Source: Enoplolaimus lenunculus
Taxonomy: Eukaryota; Nematoda; Enoplea; Enoplida; Thoracostomopsidae
Direction of reading: 5' to 3'
Assembly (NCBI GenBank): GCA_030248215.1
Contig: JASANG010003930.1
Location: 496,001 to 560,000 of the forward strand
DNA length: 64,000 nt
In this document: piece by piece, positions 47,101-59,100 of the stretch
How the letters are laid out: the number at the start of each line of letters is the position of its first letter
Position numbering within the stretch: position 1 is the first letter of the stretch
Program-made: the position numbers and the translations under genes
Notes under the pieces: generated by a model
Told to the model about the DNA's origin: nothing
Seen by the model: the letters and a program-made list of their open reading frames with translations, nothing else
Database searches by the model: none

Positions 47101-50100
47101 GCCCACTGAGGAACTTTGCGGTTTGTGGCGGACTCAAAGTATATAATAAGTCAGGTTGTAATACTTGAATTGCGACTTTTATTTCAGTATTTGGAACCAG
47201 TTTTTTTACGAATATTGGGATAGACTTAGGTGAAACGTCCACTAGCTTAGGTTAGGTGAGGAAAAATTAAATGCACTCTTGCTCGGAAAATAAATCCGGG
47301 TCTGGGTTTGCATTCTTAAAAATTCCGGGTCCGGGTTTTTCTTCCAGAAAAATCTGGGTCCTGGTCAGGTAATTATTTTTAAATGTTGCAACTGTACACT
47401 CAGGAAATACACGTCGTGCATGGTAAATACTTTATACAGGGACAGTGTATTTTTATGTTTGTTGTATGTAGGTAGGCAGGGATGTGCCGATTAGCGGCAC
47501 TTTTCGTGAGTATCGGCAGTCGGCACTGCAGAAAAATGCCAATTCTTCGTCAACACTATTTTTTGCGCATAGCAATGATTTTGAATGCTATCAGTTTCAC
47601 GTGCTGTCAAGGTTTGCATACTATACTAATGAAATATATTTAATTTTTATCGTCATTTTTTAGTAAAATATCTTAATTTCTGCTGACCAAATTTTAATAC
47701 AGGAATTTTTAAGTCCGGTAAAAATTTACCGTAACCGAAAGGTGAAAAAATTCCGAAACGGAACCGGAATTCCGGTTGCAACCAGAACAGGAGCATTTTC
47801 AGCTATTTCATGATCAAGTTTTACGAAAACTCACAGAATCTGTTTATTAACAAAGTTGAAATAATTGCAAAAACACTCATTTGGAAATACCAATTTGTCA
47901 AAAACAAGTTTTGAATATATAAATGATTCTGAATAATAATTGGCTACAAAAACAGGAACAGGAATTGATTTTGTCAGGAAATCCGGTAAAAGCTCGCGCG
48001 ATGCATTAAGAACAAATAAGATAAACATGTTATTATAAATGCGAAGGCTTATTTAATCCCTAGCAATCTTAAAACATTACATAATTTTATGAGAACGGTC
48101 GTTTCAATATATACATTATATCCAGTTGTTTTTACCATGTTTGGTTTGCTCAATTGGTTGAAAATTACCAAAAATTTGTTCAGTTTTAGCGAACGATTCG
48201 TTAAGAAATGAACAAATTTTCGCTAAAACATAAATAAGCGAAATTTAACATTTTGAACGACGAAAACTCATGAAAAATGCATTTAATCATCAATTGCCTT
48301 ATTGCGATATTCACTCATCCATAATGTGTACGAAAGCTCTGAATAGTTTATTGATTTGCTTGCAGTGGCGCATCGAACAGTAGGTAGTTTTGTCCATAGT
48401 GCGCGCCGCTGATAACTTTGATATGTGGTTCGTTTAGTAACAGTGGACCACATCAGTGATAACGTGATATATTTGCACTATTATTGGATCGGTTCTCCAA
48501 CGGTGTAAGAAAGTTTTGCGGTACTCAATTACTTTCAACAGTGCTCACTGCTCATATTTACGTTTAATATCGGGTTCCAGTAAAAAATTCAATATCCAGT
48601 TCGGACCCACAATACATGTCACACATTTTTCCATTTTTGTTTTTGCGGATGTCTGATTTCACTTCGATGAATCTCCGAACTTTGAACTAGCCCATTACTT
48701 GCCCTTTTGTTTTTCCAAGTAAATGTCATCCGTGTTTCTTTTAATATTCGGTTTCGGTAAAAAACTCAATATCCGGTAACCGCTTCCGAAATCCGAAAAA
48801 TTAGTGTCATTCGGTCGTACCCTGCTTGTGTCTAATTTCTTCATACTTGTTTTTGTGGTTTTTCGTTTGAATTCCATTGCGTGCCCATGTTTTTAAGTAA
48901 ACGTCATGCGTGATATGTTCGACCATTTTAAACTTACCGTTCATTTTTGAGCATTTTTTGACAATATTCGCAAAAAACCAACACACATGAGTTTACTACT
49001 GCACATAGTAGTAGAAGCTATTGAGTTTACTCTTTTCGAACTTTCTGGACGATTCTCAATAAATTTACTTAACAGATAAAACTTATGTTTCTTCGGTGTT
49101 TTGGAAAAACTTTCCAATCAATCTTGTTTTTATAGCTATATATAACGGGAAAAGGCGGTGGTTGTGACGTCTCCAATATAAATAGTTGCCACCATCAAGT
49201 AAAATTTCGACATGAACAGACTGAGAGCATTGGCTAAACACTATGCTATTTATGTCCTCAATTGGTTTTACGGTCATCTCGAAAATCGTGTGTTCATTTT
49301 TAGCGAATGTTTTGTTGTGACCATTTTTAGCGAAGGTGACTATATCCTCATTTTAGGTAACATTTATCTCTGACATCTCCGTCTTTATTTTTTATGAGTG
49401 TCCTTAGGCTGAATGTTGGAGAAACCAACCTGGTGCGTGGTTCCACCAGCTTCAACCTACGGACATTTTTATAAGTTGCTGTACATGTACACATATGTTC
49501 GAAACTTTCACTATACAATATTTACTTCTGGGATCATTAAGGACATTCAAGGAGAGTGGGAGTAGTAATCTGTTTTAGGCGAAAGTTCAAGTGATAATAT
49601 ATTGCAACGGTCATTATCAATGCCAAATGATTTTAGTCGGCACGTTGTTCCCCGAGATACAATTACACTTCGGGACGAAATGGTCGACAGTCGACGAAGC
49701 CTAGATTTCCAGATTCAGGTCAGGCACCGAAACTGGGGATGTGCCGAATAATTGGCATCGGTAATATCGGCATTTTTTGTGTGTATCAGCATCGGCACTG
49801 CAAATTAATTACTGATACTTTTTGCAGCTAGCAATGTGTTAGAATGCTATCAATTTTACTTTCATTGGAAGGAAACATTCTCATAAATTTATAACTGCGT
49901 GTGGTTGTTAGGGTTTTGCCTTCACGTTTATAACGGTGTAATGTAGCATCCTAACAGTTGTTTAAGCATCATGTATTAAAATTGGAATCCGCATCGATAT
50001 CTGCATCAGGACATCAGTAGCAGAAACTTACTTTCACAACACGTTGACGAGAGTTTGTGCTGAATTAAAATTATGCAACCTAACCTGGAATTTCGTATTA

Positions 50101-53100
50101 GCTAGCATCAAATTTCAATACCTATTTGTCAAACAGGTTTGTATGCAGTGTTTAAATTCCGAGTTCAAAGAGTTTTTGTTGGATTCCTTATTTATCGTGC
50201 ACGATACCTAGCGTTGTGCTTTCACTGACTTATTTTAGAATTAAGAAATAATTGTTAAAGCTTTTAAATTTAACTATTGAAACAGATTCAGCTAAATAAC
50301 ATAATTTACCGGAGTCATATATAGTAACTTTTTACCTGAAACGGGATGTCAATTGGATAGTATTTCGAAATTTTGATGAAGCTCTTAAAGATAATTCTTT
50401 GACATTGATAACAGTTTAGTATTTCAGGGCGATGAATTGGAACCTGTTTTAGACAACTTTGAGTAAGTATATCATGCATTTGCAAATTTTTGATCTATCC
50501 ATTGTTTGTTTCAAAATACTAACGGAACGCCAGCCGCATAATTTTTAAAAGTTGATACTTGCCCTGTCTGGCCTGTCTTCTGAGATTTGTGACCTGAAAC
50601 AAAAAACTAATTGATTTATAATATTAAAACTTATTTAAAATTTTTATTGTTTAGAATATGTAAAACATCCGGTTTCGTTAACTTTGTTCAGTCCAGCTTT
50701 GGATCCGGTATCCGTTAACACGTGGCGTCTGCTCATCAGGGAAAACAGCGAGTTTTGCTATTTCGTCAGGGAAATCAGAGAAAACAGGAAAAAATAGGCC
50801 GATTAAGGGGAAAACTTGTCCATTTTCAAAACGAACGTAACTGTTTCAGGGAATGTGTTAAAACGATACCGACTAATGCATGGTTTATCTATAGTCTTTC
50901 GAAGCAACGTTTGTTCTTTACAAAAGGGCGTCATATCTGATAACTGGCTATTGTTATTAGGACGAATCTGCAACACAATACAAATACATTAGATTTTTTG
51001 CGCGTAAGCTTTTTTGCCTGTGATAGGTTTTGGATTAGCCTTTTTAATCCTAGGTGATCTTTCGAATGACGTAGCAGAAGTTTTGCTAGTAGGATAACTT
51101 GTCAGTCGGTATTCCGGCTTATGCCTGAAAAATCCTGCATATTGTGTTGTGTTTCAGATTTGTAAATATCTCAAATTAAATCATCTTAGTCTGGCTTCTC
51201 CACAGCTTGAAAATTTCCGCCGGGGGCGTTTCCTGGGGGGCCCCCAGGAGTTTCCTGGGGGGCAGCTGATTTTGCTGGGGGGCAGTTTTCCTGGGGGGCA
51301 GGCTTAAAATTTTGCAAACCGACTTTTTGGACCATTTTTTTCATTCTAGACCCTGTTTCCAACACAACGTAAGATTACTCATATTACGTATATACTGACA
51401 ACTTAACCAGAAGTTGAAAGAAGCACAATTATATAAAATATAGATAATCTATAATTGAAACTGTGATTAATATATATTTTGTATATTAGTCACAGCTTCA
51501 ATTTATCATAAGGCTCAGGCGGGTTGAATTTGTTGCTGCACGGTACTTTCGAATGCTGTATGCCCTGAAACGGTCTTTATATAATTGTGCTTTTTCAGTT
51601 CATTATTGAATTGTATTAGTTACTACGGGTATTTGTAACGCTATTAAAAATTATGAGTACTCAGCGTAATATAAAATCATGTTCTGCCGAATGACCGCCT
51701 CAAAAGAAGTCCAGGTCTTTACGTTTTAACATTGAAAATTTTTGACCTAGAAAAGTCCTGGGGGCCCCCAGCAAAAAATTGGTGGGGGGCGGCCGAAAAT
51801 TCGCCGGGGGGCCTTTCCTGGGGGCGGCAAAATTTTCGCCGGGGGAGGGGGAAATGAAAATTTCGAAAACTGCTGGCCCTTCCGCCTCCCCGCTGTGGAG
51901 AAGCCAGTTAGTAACACAGCCCTGCAATGTCGTTGAAATATCATGTTGTAATTAATAACGCTTGGACTGGCAGCGCTTTGTATCCGGAATTTTCGCAGTG
52001 GGTGTGTGCTTTCCCAAAAGATCAACACTGTTACATACTTGTAAACAGGTTTTTCAGCCAGAGAAAAAGTTCCTATTTCTACAAAAAATCAGGGAAAAAT
52101 GGAATATTTATCAGGGAAATCAGGGAAAATTGTTCTCAAAATTCCGTGGACTCCCTGTAGTTTAAAACATCAATATCTCCTCGATCCCTGGGGTGAAGTT
52201 TATATTTTGTGTCGTGGTGCTGTGAGCACTAATATTCTTTCATTTTCTCTCAGGCCTGATTGGTGTTAGCGGTGAAATTGATTGTCGTTAGCATCTTTTG
52301 AAAGATTGAATAAGTTACACCTAGATTATAGTTTCCCTAAATAATACATTACACGCACAACTCTCTTGCACGTTTTCGAGAAAGTGAGGAATCCGAGCAA
52401 CCGCTTATTGGTTTGGTTATGGCAAAATATTTTCGCAGTGTTGGGAACATCCTGTTGTATTTAATATATTTACCTCTCGTAAAACCTTATTTAATTAAAG
52501 CGATCAAATAAAACGACTCCTGTCGGCAGAAATTGAACAACCAGCTGGAATTGCTACTACTGCCGTGCAAGCTGAAGTGGATAATAACGCTAGCGCTGAA
52601 TATGTTCGAGGCGGAATAGTTCCTGGAGAGTCAACTATATTATTTGATGCATCGAGTACTTTGGAACAGCATCGACGTGATTCAGCTGAAGACATAGCTC
52701 TCTTCCAGTCAACATTACGAGTTCCTCCTTATAGTGATTGTGGTATGCAACAGAGACCAATTGTAATATCTACTGAACCAACTAGCCGTGCGGTTGGCGA
52801 AGAAGCTATGTTGCAAGGGCTTGAGGTACATACGATTAACGTGATGTGCATGCAGCAGTGCTCACGCTATTATTTTATTTACAAACAGTGCTACTGCCGT
52901 ATAGCTTACGTAACCAACTCGTTTAGTAGATGCGACAACGCATTCGAATAAAATCGAAGCATATATTATTTAAAATAAATTTTGCGATGCAATATGAAAC
53001 TCGTCTTGGTACTAAAATTATTACTTTAAACCGGCTACTAACACTCTAGGTAGGTTCATTGTTATCATAGCGGAAATTTTGCGTATGCGAAACCTTGTAT

Positions 53101-56100
53101 AATTTCGCTGTAAGACAACGAAACACAGTTATTTGAAAACCGACGTAGCCGCAAAATTCTATCAAATCCCATTTAGCTAGCTAGTTATCAAATTGAGTAG
53201 CATTAAATGCTATTCTATATTATTTAGTTTTTAACATGTGTTTCTAACGTGTTTTCATAACAGCGGTGATATAATTATGACGGTAATTGTATGTTTTGTC
53301 TGGGCCAGTATTCGTTCTCTAGTGTATGTATGACCTATCGCCAGTTGTTGGTGTTACTTGTTTAAAAAAATCTATTACATACCGTGTGATGATAGCGACC
53401 TTTGTACGAGTGCTGTTGTATACTTCAGTTCGAGCGCCATGATTATTCAATAATTGAACAACAGCGGCGAGACATCCCACTGACGCTTCATCTGAATGTC
53501 GAGAAGGACTCAAAATGGTCGGGAGTTGGCAAATCGCGTCGACGCAAAAGAACAATACGTATATTGGGGACGCGGGTAGACGATGTTGTTTCAATCAGTA
53601 GAGAACAGCGTAAAGCATGGATGGAGAACCCTGAACCAACGTTGCAGCGATTAAAAGTAAACTAATTCTATTCAAAACAGTAAGCTTTTGCATCATGACA
53701 AGTGTGCGAAAATAAGTTTAGCACCAATAGTGTTTTATTTTGTTCGATGTGCAGCTGGTTGTCGGTTTTTTAAATCATTAGGCGAGTATTATAATATTTT
53801 AATTATATTACATTTTCCAAACGATAATAATTTGTTTCTGGTAGCGGTTCCGCTTTGCGTGGTTACAAATTACTCTTGCCGTGCTTTAAGGACGTTATTG
53901 CCAAGGAACGCGCTGATACAGCAGAAATTTTGTTTCGCAGACCTTGCTTAGGTGAGATTCAAATGTTAGCATGAATAGTTGTTACAATAATTTAGTAATT
54001 CATTTCTAAAAATTTGGCTGGACAAGAGCAGGGACGGGCGGTCTCGGTCAAAAAAGCGAGACCGAGATCCAGCCTACCGAGACCCAGAATTTTGGTCTCG
54101 GTCTTGGTCAAGTCTTAACCGTTACGGGAAATCAAAAAAATTTCTAACAAAAGCTTTAAATATTTTTATCTGCTCAGAATTGCCGTTTAATTCATATAAT
54201 AATTATACAAATAAATCGCCGCCAAACTTTATTTTTTTATTTTATTTATCACATAGATATGGTGGCGCAAACGCAACAAAATCACAAAACTATCACCGAC
54301 CCCAATTATAACAGACGTTGCACAATGCATACATATGAAAACGGAGTTAAGCGGATTATATACGACCGTCACTCGTCAGTTCCAGTATTATAAATGAAAA
54401 CATTACTCGGTGATCAACTCAATTAAAATACATTTATTTTGCTTGAGCTGTGCAATTTTATTTACTTGTTTACTTCCACACATTTATGCAATTCGATCAT
54501 TATTTTTTCTACTTTTTGATCAACATCGCGGATTCAGCAAAACACTTTTGGATTTGCATGCTGCTAATTGTATAAATGCGCGAGAAAAAATTGACATGCA
54601 ACGGGAGCTTGGGCGATCGTCGTTTGATATCGAGGAGGTAAAATGAAGTTAATTTCTGTGTTGTCAAGGGTTACAAAAATGACTTTTTGGTGGAAATTAT
54701 TAAGTGATGTTCAGGAGTTAGAGTTATTTACTTATCTGAATAGAGTTCACGCGTCATTCCAAAGGGCGTTCGTCATACATACAATAAAACGGCGCTAACC
54801 TTGTGTGTTTTTTGTTTAAGTATGCTGAATGTTCGTCATTTTTCTACAAAAAATAGAAACATTTTAATCTTTGCTTACTTCGATTCTTGCAAAATTTTCT
54901 GTCTTGCTTAAAAACCATTTTGGATCTTAGACAACCGACGACCAACGGCGAGTTTTGTTACGAAGAGATGTGAGCACATCTGAATATGCAACCGGGACAC
55001 AAAACTATGGTGTTGCCGGTATGAGCGCTGTACCCACGTCAAGCAGTGCCCCAGCGCGTTTGGACTCAAATCATAGTGACCGCGATGCAGCAATTAGCTC
55101 CGCAGTCTCATCTGATCAGATTCCGAATGCACAGCGTCCGCAATTCGGGCTTCTTGGTGCGTCGTCAGACGAAATGGCAGCTGCTGCACCGTTTTTGGAT
55201 GAGTCAACTGAACGACAACGCGGTAGTTCAGCGGACGCAGTCGGACGTCTGTCGGCAAGTTTCCCTAGTAAGTCCGGAACAATCACGAATCCACGGTGCG
55301 ACCGGATGTTAATTTTACCTATGCCGTTATCTGACGTTGATAGTGAACTTTTGCCACAACCAAAGATTTACCCTTATTGCATCAAAATTGTGCACTGTTT
55401 GAAGTATTTGAGCCGCACTAAAGTACATTTTTACTAAATTATAATATGCTAGCAAGGATTTTGTATTGAAAACTTCAACTTCTTGACTTGCTCAGAAGTG
55501 TAATTAAAGTAAAATGTGAAATATGCTCACTGGTAGAAAGCAGCTTCTTGAAATTCGGGACCACCACCGTAAATACCCGATATCTGGTAGGTTTATACTG
55601 AAAGCAGATTTGGATATCCGGTCGCGCCCTGCTTGAATGCGATTAATATTGTAATTAGTGATTTGCGGATACCAAAATTTCTGCCTATGCATATATCGAT
55701 GTCGATTGTTATTTTCAAATTTTGGCGCTACCGATGCCGATATCGAATTCTATTTTACATTATTATAGATGCGAAGACTTAAACCTTAACCACCATAAAC
55801 GATTATAATTTTATGAATTCATTTCAGTTGTTTTAAACACATGCGCAAGAGTCATATCTGGCTTTTTTGCGGAAAATGTAGGTTTGCCTAGATTGATATA
55901 GTGACAAGACTTGGGTAAACAACTTGTGTGTTACTTTTGTGTCAGAACCCTACTTCAAGCTCAACTAGAGCAAGAAGACATTGTTGAACTGAAATCTATA
56001 ACGAAAATTATATATTTGCTTGCTGTTGTAGTGGTTCTGAATTCCAACAACTGCGAAAGGATTCGTTTTAACTTCAAAACCTCGACAGTGAAACAGAGGT

Positions 56101-59100
56101 TCTATACAACCGTTTCTATGCAAAATTTTTCTCATTAAACAGCTCATTTCATTTTTGTATAATGTCTTCTAAATGTATTGCAGGCTTTCATCGTGTTTCG
56201 TTGTTGGATGACTCTGATATTGGTCACGATTCTCGAATCGAACGTCCTCGGTAGGAATGCTCTCCTTTATATCGTAATATTAAACTTTTCAAACTACGCG
56301 ATGATGCTGTGCGTCTCAATATTGGCGCCGATTTTGCGCTAAACATTGTTTTGTTGTGATGTTATGATTTTGAAATATACACTTTGTATTATTAAGTCTA
56401 CATTTTGGCGGGTTACCTTTCAGAGAGAGATATTATGTCTTAAGTTTGATTTTGACATAAGTCGACACTTTAGTTTTGTAGCCGTACCCGTAACATAAGG
56501 CAAAGGTTTTAAATAAGGATTTCTGCCGGTGTAACATTTAATTTTAACTTCCCAGGAAAATTAACTATCCAATCATCATTATATAACCAGTCATAGTGGG
56601 ACTACATTTATTGAGCGAAGCTCGAACACACGTAAGCAATTAAGGTATTATGTAAATTAGTTATTAGCCAGCTAGTCATATTTTATCGGTTTTATAGGTT
56701 TGGAAACAATTTATTCAGATTTCCACGAAAAACCCTTCAGTCACCCCAATAGGTCTTGAAATAATTTAAAAAGTCCTAATTTTGTCTTGTCAATTAAGCT
56801 AATATTAGAGTTGCATCCGGGTCCGGGTTTTCGCTTCAATAAATTCCTAGTCCGGGTTTCATAACAAATTATTCCGGGTCCGGGTATTGCAAAATTACCC
56901 GGACAAAATAACCGGAACAAAATTAGCTTAGAGATTTTATTAACATCCCACGCCTACATTCTGAATAGTAACTGTATCGTACCAAAAATAGATTTTGCAC
57001 AACCAACACTAACTGTGAAACACTTACTCATACATTAGAAACAAAACACACCCAACATGTCTCTTAACACAACTATTGCATGTCGTATGTAAAAGCAAGC
57101 TGCAGAATGAAAAAGGTGGTCAACAGGCTTCACCTTTGTTGAGTAAGTTAACGTAAGCAGATATGCTTGGGTTACGATTACGAATGCTCAATTAGGAACG
57201 GTTGGAATGGTCGGGATACGGAGACATGACGTCTCAGTTTAAGTTAGTAATTTGACATTTAACTTAAGTTTAGTATCTATCGCCTAAATCAAAGATTGCT
57301 CGTTTAACGATTGCTTCAACGTCCAGGAACCTGTGAAGAATGCTATATTAGGCTCTAGCTATAGCTTCGCGAAACACATATAAGTCAACTGACTTAGGTC
57401 AGGTTTCTATCACTCACCCAAAATTGTTTAATGTAATCTCGTAGCTAGATTGTGTATTAAACTTGGAATAGGTATCGGCATCGGTATACCTTCAAAATAA
57501 TCGATATCGGCGCCGGTAAAAAACTTTGGTATCGGCACATCCCTAGCAAGGATAGTGCATTGTTTTATGATTTACTTGAAATAAATTTTTGTGAATGACA
57601 TTAGTCACTTCGCATTGCAATACTGTCCATTAGCATTTTAAATACTGAGCTGTTAGAGATAGATGAAGCCAGAAATTCTTTCCTATCTTTAAAAAATTAG
57701 GATCATATTTAGTTTTTAAGTAATAAAAATTCCGGGCCCGGTTTGTTCGGAAAATAAATCCGGGTCCGAGTCCGGGTTTGCATTCTTATAAATTCCGGGT
57801 CCGGGTTTTCTTTCAGAAAAATCCGGGTCCGGGTATTTATTTTTAAAAGTTGCAATTCTAGCTAATATGCAAATTAGCTATTAGCTAACTATTCGATTAT
57901 CGGTTTTAAAGGTTTGTAGACAATTTATTCAGATACCTCGTGCCCATAACTCAAAAAAGTTTATCAAGATTGGTTCAGCCGTTCCTGAGATTCTTTTCGG
58001 ACGAACAGATGAACGTGCGGTCATCCACCTTTCGACCCCAGAGTACAAAACACAAAACGCTTCGCGAAACTCCGGGCTTCGCTCGGAGTTTTGCTTAGCT
58101 TAATTATATGTAATTTTGGATCCTCCGGTCAATGTTAAATATATATTACCTCCCCTTATTGTAATATTCAGAGTGCAACCGGAATTCCGATTCCGTTTGG
58201 AATTCCGATTTAAAACGGGTTCAGATTCTGATTCCGATTGCGCAATCAATCAGAATCGGAATATCGAAATTTTAATTTTACTTGTTCTGATACGTTGCAT
58301 AAAAATTCGGTTTTATTTATCTATTAAATTGCTTCCGATGAGTTAACTTATCAATAATTGATTGTAGTTTAGCTGTACAGAACCAAAAATCACCGCCAGA
58401 TTGTTCATGAGCCAATAGACACCCTAAATCAACATTATAATTTGCCAATACAAATTATCCGTAGTCACAAAATTTCTAGTTCCGATTCCGATTACAGTTC
58501 CGCTGCGGCAGGCGCAATTTTCATTTCTCCGATGAATCACAGACTAAGCTGTTAGTCTATACATGGAAAATTTGGATATTTGCAGGGGAAACGGAAAATT
58601 TTCGCGTATGCTGTGGAATTTTCGTGACAAGAGGGTAATCCTGTGGCCAGTTTAATTTCGGCACATCGTAAATGAGCGATTACCTATTAAAATACCAGAG
58701 GACGATCGACATGTCCCATTTGCTAAGACAAACGTGAAGAAACCTTGCCGCGCGAAAAGAATAGAAACGTTTTTTATTAATAATTTTAATTCATATCGAA
58801 AATGCATAATTGAGGTACTTCAAAGCGGATGTTTAGTGTTCTAAAACAAACGAGTGACTTTGGTAAAACAGAAGTTCGGCTGATATATAGTTTAATAGAA
58901 TTGAAGTATATCCTGAAACGCCGAAAAATAGAATGAATGTAGTATCGAAACAATGGAGTATTATTAATAAAGGAAACTTTTTCGAAAGGTTTTAATTATC
59001 ACAAGGTAAATTAATATTTTTCTAAATACATATCCTAGAGATACACGAAATTCATCACAGTTAATTACACTAGGGATGTGCCGATACGAAAATTTTTGTC

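Noticed and set aside
54410-54537. Hydrophobic N-terminal extension of exon G (signal-peptide-like)
   Set aside because: This is the pyrimidine-rich intron 3' end before the GATTCAG acceptor, read through in frame.
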